From positions 248,001-312,000 of the forward strand of contig NZ_JAGYWA010000006.1 in the NCBI RefSeq assembly GCF_018383905.1: a DNA stretch of 64,000 bases, written 5' to 3'. The stretch is from Flavobacterium branchiicola (GTDB lineage: Bacteria; Bacteroidota; Bacteroidia; Flavobacteriales; Flavobacteriaceae). The translations under genes and the position numbers were made by a program. The notes under the pieces are model-generated. The model saw only the letters and a program-made list of their open reading frames with translations. It made no database searches and was not told where the DNA came from. This document shows positions 1-7,957 of this stretch, piece by piece. Every line of letters begins with the position of its first letter. The first letter of the stretch is position 1.

Positions 1-1728
1 GATGCCGATAAAAATGTTGGCGAAGCAACTACAATGGAAACGTTAAATATGCTTGATGATCAAACTAAACTTGATGTTAATAACATGTTTGCCAGCAAAC
101 GTATCCTTAAGCCAATTGAAGGGACTCCTTATGTAGAGGCATTGGTAAATTACAAAACAGTTCTTATCAATACATTTGATGGAAAAGTAGTTTACAATTC
201 GGCTAACTACAAATACAGAGTTTTTAACAGTCAGTTTTTATACGGTGAAAACCAGTATTTAGTTAAAGGTGCTGAAAACGGAAAAGTAGTTGCATCCTTA
301 ATTGATTTAAATACAGGAAATGTACTTTGGAAAACAGAACAAGGAGAGGCCAAAAGTGTATTTGCTTCAATGTTTACTTTTAAATCAAATTTTTCTAATG
401 AAGCAGAAGTAAGTGATTCTACAATTTATTCACTTTATATGGGTAAATTATCAGCAATTGATAGAACTACAGGAGCTTTAAAATGGACTGGAGAATTAGA
501 ATATTCTAAAGTATTTCCAACTCAAAACAACAAAAACTTAGTTGTAATTAACAGCAAAGGATTAATCTCATTTAAACAATACTTGAATGTTTTAGATGCT
601 GAGACTGGAAAACCAATCTGGGAAGATGCAATCAAAACAAAATATATTGTTTATTTAGAAGATTGGGGTGATAAAATTTTAGTGGCGCACAACAGCGGAT
701 TTAACTTTTATAATTTAAAAGACGGATCTAAAGTTTGGAAAAAAGACGCTCGCGGGGACGGATTGAAAAGAGTAATTTCTATTGATGGAGATTATTTATA
801 TGTTGCTGAAAACGAAATGATGCTTATTGACAAAGATGGTCAAAAGAAATGGAAAAGCTTTATCGAAATATCTGATGATAAAGAAGATGCTATTAACTAC
901 TTAGGAAAAGTTGATGATAAAGTTTTATACTTAACAGCAACTTATGGTAATCTTGTAGATTATAAGTCTGGTAAAAAATTATGGAGAGGAAACTTAAAAT
1001 TTAATGCAAACCGCCCGTTATTAAATGTTTTCGATGAAGAAAACAATCAGTTCTTGGTTTACAATGACGAAAAACTTTTCAAGTTTGATACAAAAGTTGC
1101 AGACAAGCCAGATCCATTTGCAAAAGTTAATATCAAGAAAGAAAAAGAATTAAATTCTATCGAATTATTTCCATGGGGCGTTGCACTTTCAGGTCCAACA
1201 GAGGTTATGGGAGTAAGTAAAGAAGGTAAAGTTTTATATCAAAAAATATATACACAACCTGGTGATGGTGCAAGAGCATGGGGACAAGCTTTAGCTACTG
1301 CAGGATCTATTGGTTTAGGTGCTGCCGCGGGATATAACGCAGTAGTAGGTTCGGAATGGAAAATGGTTTATATTGATCCTGCAACAGGAAAAGAAACAGG
1401 TTCTAGTGTAATCAAAAAACAAAACGATAAACAATTAGAAAGAGCGGCAAAACAAGCTGGAGGATCTGCTTTATTAGCCGATGTTTCTAAAAGATTTGCA
1501 AAACGCTTTGATGCAATGAGACAAAGCCGTGACTTCTCTTATATTTTTGCTAAAGATGAAGCAACACAAAAGAAAGTTTTGGTAAAAGTGAAAAAAGACG
1601 ACGGAACAGAATTAGATAAAATCCAATTCGAAAACATGCGTCCAATTTATGAAGTTGACTTTGCTACGCAATCAGTTTATTATATTTATGAAAATGAATT
1701 AAGAATTTTCAACAACAAGAAAATCTAA
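1..1728 (+). CDS. PQQ-like beta-propeller protein, 5' end cut by window
   Basis: The reading frame is open from base 1, so the gene starts upstream of the window; the ATG at 34 is only an internal Met. At least six blades of the PQQ-like propeller type are visible as a TG/DG turn followed by a Trp and a strand (TGNVLWK, TGALKWTG, TGKPIWE, DGSKVWK, DGQKKWK, SGKKLWRG). This fold usually serves protein-protein scaffolding or, less often, cofactor binding. Around residues 410-440 of the visible part a Gly/Ala-rich stretch (ATAGSIGLGAAAG) interrupts the propeller pattern and is followed by a Lys/Arg-rich helix-like segment. Localisation cannot be judged without the N-terminus. A strong hairpin terminator follows. 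The fold is fairly sure; the function is unknown. Confidence 0.8.
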   Translation, partial: DADKNVGEATTMETLNMLDDQTKLDVNNMFASKRILKPIEGTPYVEALVNYKTVLINTFDGKVVYNSANYKYRVFNSQFLYGENQYLVKGAENGKVVASLIDLNTGNVLWKTEQGEAKSVFASMFTFKSNFSNEAEVSDSTIYSLYMGKLSAIDRTTGALKWTGELEYSKVFPTQNNKNLVVINSKGLISFKQYLNVLDAETGKPIWEDAIKTKYIVYLEDWGDKILVAHNSGFNFYNLKDGSKVWKKDARGDGLKRVISIDGDYLYVAENEMMLIDKDGQKKWKSFIEISDDKEDAINYLGKVDDKVLYLTATYGNLVDYKSGKKLWRGNLKFNANRPLLNVFDEENNQFLVYNDEKLFKFDTKVADKPDPFAKVNIKKEKELNSIELFPWGVALSGPTEVMGVSKEGKVLYQKIYTQPGDGARAWGQALATAGSIGLGAAAGYNAVVGSEWKMVYIDPATGKETGSSVIKKQNDKQLERAAKQAGGSALLADVSKRFAKRFDAMRQSRDFSYIFAKDEATQKKVLVKVKKDDGTELDKIQFENMRPIYEVDFATQSVYYIYENELRIFNNKKI

Positions 1729-1746
1729 TCCAAAATTAAATAAAGT

Positions 1747-1782
1747 AAAAGGCGTATTGATTAATTTCAATACGCCTTTTTT
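1747..1782 (+). terminator. Rho-independent terminator after the propeller gene
   Basis: A 14 bp perfect stem (AAAAGGCGTATTGA and its complement) with a 6 nt loop is followed by a T run. It lies 18 bases after the stop codon, between convergent genes, so it may serve both strands. Confidence 0.9.
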
Positions 1783-1795
1783 AATGTTATAAATT

Positions 1796-2608
1796 TTATT
1801 GATCTCCTCTTTTCTTAAATCTCGGATCATGTTTAGAAATAAACGTTGTTCTTCGGGTTGGAGCTTCAACTTTTGGCAGACTTGCTTCTTCCGTTTTGCT
1901 GGAAGGTTCAATTAACTGATTTAGCTCTTTTATTTCAGCATCGGTTAAATCACGGTAACGCCCAACAGGAATATCCAAAGAAATATTAATAATCCGGATA
2001 CGTTTAAGTGCTGTAACCTCATAACCTAAATATTCAGCCATTCTTCTAATCTGGCGGTTTAAACCTTGTGTCAGAATAATTTTAAAAGTGTATTTGCTAA
2101 TTTGCTCTACTTTACACTTTTTGGTCACAGTATCCAGAATCGGAACACCATTTCCCATTTTTTGTATAAAACGATCTGTAATTGGTTTGTTTACTGTTAC
2201 AGTATATTCTTTTTCGTGATTGTTTCTTGCACGCAAAATCTTGTTTACAATATCACCATCATTAGTCATAAAAATTAAGCCTTCACTCGCTTTATCCAAT
2301 CTTCCAATTGGGAAAATACGTTTTGGATAATTGATATAATCAACAATATTGTTTCGAACTTCAAGATTGGTGGTGCATTCTATTCCGGTAGGTTTATTGA
2401 AAGCCAGATAAACCAGTTTTTCGTGCTTTTCTACGATTAACTTTCCGTCAATGCGTACTTCATCATCCGGAGAAACTTTTGTTCCCATTTCAGGCACAGC
2501 TCCATTTATTGTTACGCGTCCTTCTTCGATAAGTTTATCGGCTTCACGACGGGAACAATAACCGGTTTCTCCAATAAATTTATTAAGACGTTTTAAATTC
2601 TCTTCCAT
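1796..2608 (-). CDS. rluF: 23S rRNA pseudouridine synthase, RluF type
   Basis: The protein has 270 residues. An S4 RNA-binding domain occupies roughly residues 6-60 (LNKFIGETGYCSRREADKLI) and is followed by the RsuA/RluB/E/F catalytic domain with the GRLDKASEGL motif; Asp105 is the expected catalytic nucleophile. The family converts uridines of 23S rRNA to pseudouridine; RluF acts at U2604 in E. coli, and that exact target is inferred here. The C-terminal tail of about 40 residues is charged and ends in RFKKRGDQ, a basic extension common in Bacteroidota homologues. It is a stand-alone gene convergent with the propeller gene. RluB or RluE is a less likely alternative. Confidence 0.88.
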   Translation of the reverse strand: MEENLKRLNKFIGETGYCSRREADKLIEEGRVTINGAVPEMGTKVSPDDEVRIDGKLIVEKHEKLVYLAFNKPTGIECTTNLEVRNNIVDYINYPKRIFPIGRLDKASEGLIFMTNDGDIVNKILRARNNHEKEYTVTVNKPITDRFIQKMGNGVPILDTVTKKCKVEQISKYTFKIILTQGLNRQIRRMAEYLGYEVTALKRIRIINISLDIPVGRYRDLTDAEIKELNQLIEPSSKTEEASLPKVEAPTRRTTFISKHDPRFKKRGDQ

Positions 2609-2708
2609 ACTGCAAAAATAGACAAAAGTTTAGACATCTTGGATTATTGGAGATCTTAGATTTTTTTGAGGAGTCGAAAAACTAGTTTTTGTATTTTATT
2701 TCAAAAGA

Positions 2709-2770
2709 AAAAAGCTTAGAACCTTACTAGGAAACCTATGTCCCTTTGAACCTTTGCTACTTTGTGCCTA
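2709..2770. repeat. Word repeat of the 'CTTAGAACCTTA / TTTGAACCTTTG' type
   Basis: The short spacer contains a loosely periodic run of CTTAGAACCTTAC, GAAACCTATG, CCCTTTGAACCTTTGC and TACTTTGTGCC. The same word family returns near 3150-3195, 7910-7956 and 18060-18105, always at the end of a gene. Confidence 0.6.
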
Positions 2771-2774
2771 AATA

Positions 2775-3119
2775 TTAATCATGAAAATGAGAACTATCCT
2801 CCGGAGTTTCTTTTCTTTCAAACATTCCGTAATCCCGAACTACAGTTGCAATTCTTAAATGATAATCTTTAAAAACCTCATTTCTGCCTTTTGCCTGTGC
2901 ATGGCGATGCATCTCGAGATTTCTCCATTGCTGAATACTTTCTTCATCACGCCAAAACGATAATGACAGAATTTTTCCGGGATCATTAAGGCTTTGAAAT
3001 CTTTCAATAGAAATAAATCCGTCAATATTGCTTAATTCGGGTTTCAGACTTGCAGCAATATCCAGATATTCTTCTTTTTTTCCTTCGTTTGGAATTACTT
3101 CAAAAATTACAGCTATCAT
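2775..3119 (-). CDS. Antibiotic biosynthesis monooxygenase (ABM) domain protein
   Basis: A 114-residue single-domain protein. The pattern MIAVIFEVIPNEGKKEEY, the LSLSFWRDEESIQQWR core and H-containing EMHRHAQAKGR segment fit the ABM / dimeric ferredoxin-like barrel family. Members include quinol monooxygenases and heme-degrading enzymes, but many have no known substrate. The conserved W...H region (FWRDEE..WR..EMHRHAQ) is present. No signal peptide, so it is cytoplasmic. It is on the same strand as the hydrolase at 3165-4040, with a word repeat between. The specific reaction cannot be named. Confidence 0.8.
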   Translation of the reverse strand: MIAVIFEVIPNEGKKEEYLDIAASLKPELSNIDGFISIERFQSLNDPGKILSLSFWRDEESIQQWRNLEMHRHAQAKGRNEVFKDYHLRIATVVRDYGMFERKETPEDSSHFHD

Positions 3120-3149
3120 GTTAATTTTAGATTTTAAACGTCATATAAA

Positions 3150-3195
3150 AAAAAGCTTAGAGCCTTAGCGACCTAGAGGCTCAGAACCTTCAGAA
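3150..3195. repeat. Word repeat that runs into the end of the hydrolase gene
   Basis: The run GCTTAGAGCCTTAGCGACCT followed by AGAGGCTCAGAACCTTCAG is of the same family as the one at 2709-2770. It straddles the stop codon of the alpha/beta hydrolase and encodes its last residues (GSEPLGR). Confidence 0.65.
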
Positions 3196-4040
3196 GAAAA
3201 AAGAAACGCAATCACTTTATCATACAATTCATCATCATGCATTCCGTGGCCTAAACCGCTGGTTTCAATAAACTGACTATTTTTCCATTTGCTGGCTATT
3301 TTTTTACCCTCTTCAAAAGCAACAATTTTATCTGAAGTATCGTGTGCAATCAATCCCGGAATGTTAAAACCAGAAGCAAATCTTTGTCCTGAAAAATCTT
3401 CGAGTTTAAAGTTGAAACGATCCATGAATTTACTTTCTAAAAGCGAAAACATTTTGGTGTTAAGACTTAACATTGAGATATAATTGTCTATCAAAGTTTT
3501 TAATTCTGAAGGCGCTCCCAAAATAACCATTTTGTTAATACTGGTATTTGGAAATAAATATTGATGATAAACGCAAGCCGCGCCACCAATTGAATGACCA
3601 ATAATAATAGTAGGCTGATATTTTTCGACTGCTTTATTAATGAATTCTGCATAAAGCGGAACATTAAATTCTTTTCCGCTGCTTTGTCCATGCGCAGGTG
3701 CATCAATTGCGATAATGGTACTTCCTGATTTTTGTAGATGTGGCAAAGTTTTTTTCCAGCGTGATGCATTACTTTCCCAGCCGTGAATCAAAAGGATTTT
3801 AGTTTCGTTTCCTTTCCAGACATAAGTTTGAAAATGATGTTCATTATGATGAAAAGTTTCAGTATGCGTGTTTTTCAACACTTTTGGCAAACTGTCTTTT
3901 TCTAATCGGCCAATTCTGGGCTGACTAAAAAGTGAATATGAAAGTTCAACAGCTTTTTGCGGACGCACATAACTTAAAAAATTAATATATGATCCGACTG
4001 ATTTTAATGTAATGAAACGAATTCCTTTTTTGATTCCCAA
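3165..4040 (-). CDS. Alpha/beta hydrolase
   Basis: The protein has 291 residues with the alpha/beta hydrolase order: oxyanion strand LLIHGWESN, nucleophile elbow GHSIGG (Ser150), a late Asp (IAHDTSDKIV) and a His (GLGHGMHDD) completing a Ser-Asp-His triad. The substrate is unknown; a carboxylesterase or lipase-like activity is the usual outcome. It must begin with TTG: an in-frame stop lies a few codons upstream and the next Met is at about residue 171, past the catalytic Ser. There is no signal peptide. The last codons and stop lie inside a word repeat, so the C-terminal tail is probably non-native extension. Confidence 0.85.
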   Translation of the reverse strand: MGIKKGIRFITLKSVGSYINFLSYVRPQKAVELSYSLFSQPRIGRLEKDSLPKVLKNTHTETFHHNEHHFQTYVWKGNETKILLIHGWESNASRWKKTLPHLQKSGSTIIAIDAPAHGQSSGKEFNVPLYAEFINKAVEKYQPTIIIGHSIGGAACVYHQYLFPNTSINKMVILGAPSELKTLIDNYISMLSLNTKMFSLLESKFMDRFNFKLEDFSGQRFASGFNIPGLIAHDTSDKIVAFEEGKKIASKWKNSQFIETSGLGHGMHDDELYDKVIAFLFSSEGSEPLGR

Positions 4041-4079
4041 AACTAATATTTTTAGTTTTTAAAGGTAGAAAAAAAGTCT

Positions 4080-4163
4080 GCCACGAATTACACAAATCTT
4101 CACTAATTATTTTTTGTCTCGAAAATGAGAATAAAAATTAGTGCAATTAGTGTAATTCGTGGC
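4080..4163. repeat. Imperfect inverted repeat, 'GCCACGAATTACAC' family
   Basis: The left arm GCCACGAATTACACAAATC and the right arm ending GTGTAATTCGTGGC are complementary over most of their length, and each arm contains the repeated word ATTAGTG/CACTAAT. Relatives sit at 22575-22622 and 24079-24188. Confidence 0.8.
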
Positions 4164-4181
4164 AAAAATGGCAAAAAATGA

Positions 4182-4210
4182 CAAAAAAAAAGTCCCGATT
4201 TAATCGGGAC
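4182..4210 (-). terminator. Terminator of the coiled-coil/Nif3 unit
   Basis: The hairpin GTCCCGAT-TTA-ATCGGGAC has a run of A on the plus strand before it, which is a T run after it on the minus strand. It lies 8 bases past the stop of the 4219-4998 gene. Confidence 0.88.
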
Positions 4211-4218
4211 CTTGATAT

Positions 4219-4998
4219 TTAGAATTTAGAGAACAATTGTTCCATTTTTTCTTTTTCTTCTTCTGCTAAAGCAGTGTCAACTAAAATTCTTCCAGAATGC
4301 TCATCAGTAATGATTTTTTTTCTTGAAGCAATTTCAACTTGTGTTTGTGGTGGAATAGTAAAGAAAGATCCTGCAGATGCACCTCTTTCGATAGAAACTA
4401 CTGCTAAACCATTACGAACACTAGTTCTGATTCTTGTATAAGCTGCTAATAATCTGTCTTCAATTTGAGAAGCATATTCAGCAGATTTCTCAGTTAAGAA
4501 GATTTCTTCTTTTTGAGTTTCTGCCATAATAGCATCAAGTTCAGATTTTTTATGTTTTAAATGTGAACTTTTTGCGTCAAGCTTTTCTTTTAAATTAGAA
4601 GTAACTTCTTTTTTATGTTCGATAGAAGCTTTCATTTCTTTGATTTGCTTTTCAGCCAATTGAATTTCTAATTCCTGAAATTCAACCTCTTTTGTCAAAG
4701 AATTAAATTCTCTGTTATTACGAACTGATTCTTGTTGTTTTGTGTATTTTTTGATAACCTCTTTATGCTCCTCAATAGCAATTTTCTTTGCTTTGATTTG
4801 CTCCTCAATCACTTCAAGTTCACCTTTCAGTTTCTCTGAACGAGTGCTCAAACCTGCAACTTCATCTTCTAAATCTTCTACCTCTAAAGGAAGCTCCCCT
4901 CTTACGTTTCTGATTTCGTCAATTCTAGAGTCAATAAGCTGTAAATCGTATATTGCTCTTAACTTGTCCTCAACACTTAATTCTTTCGTATTCGCCAT
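4219..4998 (-). CDS. Coiled-coil protein of the C4 zinc-ribbon (CT398-like) family, cysteines lost
   Basis: A 259-residue protein. Residues ~25-190 form a long antiparallel coiled coil rich in E/K heptads. The C-terminal part (GASAGSFFTIPPQTQVEI, then DEHSGRILV) lines up with the zinc ribbon of the family, where a Cys-x-x-Cys pair is expected before LPPQ and another before GRIL. No cysteine is present in the whole protein, so it cannot bind zinc that way. The family is thought to act in RNA or secretion-related assembly, without an established role. The gene follows the Nif3 gene after 3 bases, a pairing widely seen in this family, so the two are probably co-transcribed and act together. Confidence 0.82.
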   Translation of the reverse strand: MANTKELSVEDKLRAIYDLQLIDSRIDEIRNVRGELPLEVEDLEDEVAGLSTRSEKLKGELEVIEEQIKAKKIAIEEHKEVIKKYTKQQESVRNNREFNSLTKEVEFQELEIQLAEKQIKEMKASIEHKKEVTSNLKEKLDAKSSHLKHKKSELDAIMAETQKEEIFLTEKSAEYASQIEDRLLAAYTRIRTSVRNGLAVVSIERGASAGSFFTIPPQTQVEIASRKKIITDEHSGRILVDTALAEEEKEKMEQLFSKF

Positions 4999-5001
4999 AT
5001 T

Positions 5002-6096
5002 CTATAAGTACTTAACTGGATTTGTATTTTCTTCCGATAAAATGATGGCAAAATTAAGAATTTTTTTTCGAAGAAAATCAACAATATAGTTTTTTGTATA
5101 GCGTTCGCTCTCAAAATGACCAATATCTGCCAAAAGTAACTTGTTTTCGGCTTCATAAAATTGATGATATTTTAAATCAGCAGTCAAAAAAGCATCTGCT
5201 CCGCCCTGAATGGCATTTTTTATGGCAAAACTTCCCGAGCCCCCTAAAACGGCAACTTTCTTGATTTTTTTACCAGAAAAAGCAGAATGACGAATTCCAT
5301 CTGCAATCATTTTATCTTTTACAAGATAAAGAAAGTCTTTTTCCTCCATTTCGGTTTCCAGTTCACCAATCATCCCAAGTCCAATATTTTGATGAGAGTT
5401 TTGCAAATCATAGATTTCATAAGCCACTTCTTCATAAATATGATTTGCAAAAAGGGCTTTTAAAATTTTAGACTGTAAATGTTTTTCAAAAATAACTTCA
5501 ATTTTGATTTCAGTTCCGGTATGAAGTTTTCCTTTTTCTCCAATGACTGGATTGCTGTCTTCATTGCCTTTAAAGGTAAAAAAACCTTCAGTATTAAAAC
5601 TGCAGTTGTCATAATTGCCAATCGTTCCGGCACCAGCTTCAAACAAGGCATTTCGAACTTTTTCTGAATTTTCTGCAACAGTATAAGTCACTAATTTTTG
5701 AATGAAATTCTGCTTCGGAATCAAAACCTTGGTATTTGTTAAGCCCAACGCATCGCAGAAAATTTTATTAACACCTTGCGAATGATTATCAAGCGCAGTG
5801 TGAACAGCATAAATAGCAATATCATTTTTTATCGCTTTTAGAATCGCATGTTCTACATAATTTTTACCCGTAATTTTTTTAATTCCGGAGAATAAAATAG
5901 GATGAAAACAAACAACAAAATTGCAGTTTTTGCTCATTGCTTCCTCAATTACATTTTCTAATGCATCATGGCAAACCAGGACTCCGGTACTTTCGGTTTC
6001 AGGATTTCCGACTAAGAGTCCGACATTGTCAAAATCTTCGGCATAGGCCAGAGGTGCCATTTCTTCAAGGACAGCTATTATATTTTTGATTTTCAT
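5002..6096 (-). CDS. Nif3-like dinuclear metal centre protein
   Basis: The 364-residue protein matches the long form of the Nif3/YbgI (DUF34) family. The N-terminal half holds FDNVGLLVGNPE and VCFHPILFSG, giving metal-binding His. The central insert (about residues 130-230) resembles the CutA/PII-like domain of long Nif3 proteins. The C-terminal half holds GGSGSFAIKNA and the final metal motif ADIGHFESER. The family is also annotated as GTP cyclohydrolase I type 2 homologue, but the biochemical role is unsettled. It is the first gene of a two-gene unit with the coiled-coil protein. Confidence 0.9.
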   Translation of the reverse strand: MKIKNIIAVLEEMAPLAYAEDFDNVGLLVGNPETESTGVLVCHDALENVIEEAMSKNCNFVVCFHPILFSGIKKITGKNYVEHAILKAIKNDIAIYAVHTALDNHSQGVNKIFCDALGLTNTKVLIPKQNFIQKLVTYTVAENSEKVRNALFEAGAGTIGNYDNCSFNTEGFFTFKGNEDSNPVIGEKGKLHTGTEIKIEVIFEKHLQSKILKALFANHIYEEVAYEIYDLQNSHQNIGLGMIGELETEMEEKDFLYLVKDKMIADGIRHSAFSGKKIKKVAVLGGSGSFAIKNAIQGGADAFLTADLKYHQFYEAENKLLLADIGHFESERYTKNYIVDFLRKKILNFAIILSEENTNPVKYL

Positions 6097-6203
6097 TTTT
6101 AATTTTGTTTCAAGTTTTTTTTTGTTTCAGGATTCAAGTTCTTTAACTTGTACCAAAACTTAAAACAAAATAACGAATAAACGTTTCAAGTTTGAAATAT
6201 TTA

Positions 6204-6222
6204 AGTAATATATTTTATTACT
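6204..6222. promoter_or_regulatory. Palindromic box 1 upstream of the toxin-antitoxin pair
   Basis: The sequence AGTAATAT-ATT-TTATTACT is a near-perfect palindrome (7 of 8 pairs). It repeats at 6328-6346, suggesting paired operator sites for the antitoxin. This is an inference from symmetry and position. Confidence 0.45.
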
Positions 6223-6327
6223 ATAGTGTATTTTGGTTAATTGTTTTTTTTTGATGTTAAGTACTTGTGACTTGTTGTTTTAAAGATAAAAATTACTGTA
6301 TGTTAAGTGTGATAAATAAATTGGTCA

Positions 6328-6346
6328 AGTAATATAATATATTACT
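6328..6346. promoter_or_regulatory. Palindromic box 2 upstream of the toxin-antitoxin pair
   Basis: AGTAATAT-AAT-ATATTACT has perfect 8 bp arms and lies directly upstream of the -7 box at 6363. A dimeric repressor bound here would cover the -33 region, as expected for autoregulation of a type II toxin-antitoxin operon. Confidence 0.5.
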
Positions 6347-6362
6347 AATTGTCCGATTTTTG

Positions 6363-6370
6363 TATCTTTG
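6363..6370 (+). promoter_or_regulatory. Bacteroidota -7 box of the toxin-antitoxin operon
   Basis: TATCTTTG fits the TAnnTTTG consensus and lies 20 bases before the antitoxin ATG at 6391. No clear TTTG -33 element is seen at the usual distance; the palindrome occupies that place. Confidence 0.6.
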
Positions 6371-6390
6371 TAATGATAAAATTATAAGTG

Positions 6391-6633
6391 ATGACTACAA
6401 TAAAAATTGACGAACGTACAAAGACTGGAAAAGCATTTATGGCGATGTTTGAAGCTTTTTTTAAAGGCGTTGAAGGTGTTGAAGTTGTTGAGTCAACTTC
6501 TAAAAAACTAAAAGCAGAAGAAAGTCCATATAATCCTGAATTTGTTGCTGAAATTTTAAAACGTTCAGAAAATTTGGATAAAAAAAAGCTTACTAGATTA
6601 AATCCTGATGATGTATGGGGAAGTATATTGTAG
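6391..6633 (+). CDS. Antitoxin of a YoeB-type pair
   Basis: An 80-residue protein starting MTTIKIDERTKTGKAFMAMF; GTG at 6388 is an alternative start one codon upstream, but the ATG is preferred. The N-terminal IKIDERTKTGKAFM stretch looks like a short strand plus helix as in ribbon-helix-helix antitoxins and in the small DUF2683-like antitoxins of Bacteroidota. The C-terminal half (KLKAEESPYNPEFVAEILKR) is charged and probably wraps the toxin. It overlaps the toxin gene by 19 bases, so translation is coupled. The pairing with a YoeB toxin is the main evidence for function. Confidence 0.78.
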   Translation: MTTIKIDERTKTGKAFMAMFEAFFKGVEGVEVVESTSKKLKAEESPYNPEFVAEILKRSENLDKKKLTRLNPDDVWGSIL

Positions 6634-6896
6634 ATTTTGACCCCAAAGCTTTAAAAGAAATTAAAGAACATTATAAATCAGGAAATCAAGCCAGCATAAA
6701 AAAGATAGCTAAAATTTTGATTGAGTTGTCTGAAACTCCTTTTGAAGGAACTGGCAATCCAGAAGCATTAAAATATGAACTTTCAGGATTCTGGTCTAGA
6801 GAAATAAATAAAAAAGACAGATTAATATATAAAGTAGAAGAAGATATCGTAACTGTATTTGTCATTGCTGCAAAAGGTCATTACTCAGATAAATAA
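6615..6896 (+). CDS. Txe/YoeB family toxin (ribosome-dependent mRNA interferase)
   Basis: A 93-residue protein that matches the YoeB fold: the segment GNPEALKYELSGFWSREINK is the family signature, followed by KDRLIYKV, and the end GHYSDK supplies the conserved His-Tyr. YoeB toxins bind the 70S ribosome and cut mRNA in the A site; the catalytic Glu, Arg and His appear retained. It starts inside the antitoxin gene and ends 5 bases before lpxK, so transcription from the pair's promoter probably continues into lpxK. A pair sitting directly upstream of an essential lipid A gene is unusual. Confidence 0.88.
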   Translation: MGKYIVDFDPKALKEIKEHYKSGNQASIKKIAKILIELSETPFEGTGNPEALKYELSGFWSREINKKDRLIYKVEEDIVTVFVIAAKGHYSDK

Positions 6897-6901
6897 ATTC
6901 T

Positions 6902-7924
6902 ATGAACTTACTTCGAAAATTACTTTTCCCATTTGCTGTTTTATACGGATTTATTACTTCAATCCGTAATTTTCTTTTTGATAAAGGAGTTTTAAAATCG
7001 ACATCATTTGATGTTCCCGTGATCGCTGTTGGAAATCTTAGCGTTGGCGGAACAGGAAAAACTCCGCAAATAGAATACCTGATTCGTTTATTATCTAATG
7101 AATTTAAAATTGCGACTTTAAGTCGCGGTTATAAACGAAAATCACAAGGTTTTGTCTTAGCTGATGAAAATGCCAATGCAGAAATTTTAGGCGATGAACC
7201 ATTTCAGTTTTATCAAAAATTCCCAAATATTCAGGTTGCCGTTGATGCTAATCGAACAAATGGAATTCAGCAATTGCTTTCACAAAAAGAAAAGCCGGAA
7301 ATAATTTTACTGGACGATGCTTATCAACATCGAAAAGTAAAAGCAGGATTTTATATTTTACTTTCTTCTTTTGACGATTTGTACGCAGATGATTTTATGT
7401 TGCCAACAGGTAATTTGCGTGAAAGCCGAAATGGTGCAAACAGAGCAAGCATTGTAGTTGTAACAAAATGTCCAAAAGATTTAGCTGCTGAAAAACAGGA
7501 AAAAATAAGAAGAAAACTTAAGCTGAATAATACACAACAACTCTTTTTTACTTTTATAGATTATGATGATGTAGTGTATGGTAAAGACAAGAAAGTAGCG
7601 ATACAGGAAATAAAAACAGAATCAAAATTGCTGTTGGCCGGAATTGCAAAACCAAAACCATTTTTTGATTATTTAAAAAATGAAACTGACGAATGTTTGA
7701 CTTTTCCTGATCATCATCATTTCTCTGATGCAGACTTAGAAACTATTAAAAGTAAAGCAAACGACAGAAAAATAATTACAACCGAGAAAGATTACGTAAG
7801 ACTTAAAGACTCTAATTTGGTTTCAGAATTATATTATTTGCCTATAAAAAGCACATTTATAAATCACCAGAAAAACTTTGATGAATCGATTTTAAAATAT
7901 GTAAAAAAGAGCTTAAAACCTTAG
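6902..7924 (+). CDS. lpxK: Tetraacyldisaccharide 4'-kinase
   Basis: LpxK phosphorylates the 4'-position of the lipid A disaccharide at the inner face of the cytoplasmic membrane. The 340-residue length is normal. An N-terminal hydrophobic helix (about 5-22) anchors it. The Walker A-like loop VGNLSVGGTGKTP (43-55), the LLDDAYQHRK motif and PTGNLRE are characteristic. The HHHFSDADLETI segment is typical near the C-terminus. It follows the toxin gene by 5 bases. Its last codons (SLKP) and stop lie in a CCTTAGAACCTTAG word repeat. Confidence 0.95.
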   Translation: MNLLRKLLFPFAVLYGFITSIRNFLFDKGVLKSTSFDVPVIAVGNLSVGGTGKTPQIEYLIRLLSNEFKIATLSRGYKRKSQGFVLADENANAEILGDEPFQFYQKFPNIQVAVDANRTNGIQQLLSQKEKPEIILLDDAYQHRKVKAGFYILLSSFDDLYADDFMLPTGNLRESRNGANRASIVVVTKCPKDLAAEKQEKIRRKLKLNNTQQLFFTFIDYDDVVYGKDKKVAIQEIKTESKLLLAGIAKPKPFFDYLKNETDECLTFPDHHHFSDADLETIKSKANDRKIITTEKDYVRLKDSNLVSELYYLPIKSTFINHQKNFDESILKYVKKSLKP

Positions 7925-7956
7925 AACCTTAGTATCTCAGAACCTTAGTGTCTTAG
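7910..7956. repeat. Word repeat at the 3' end of lpxK
   Basis: The run has the words GCTTAAAACC, TTAGAACC, TTAGTATCTCAGAACC and TTAGTGTCTTAG, with a period of about 7-8 bases. It includes the lpxK stop codon and fills the gap to the convergent kinase gene. Confidence 0.75.
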
Positions 7957-7957
7957 G

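Noticed and set aside
6097..6203. A small gene between Nif3 and the toxin-antitoxin pair
   Set aside because: Only word repeats (GTTTCAAG, CAAGTTCTTTAACTTG) and promoter sequence are seen; no ORF of useful length.
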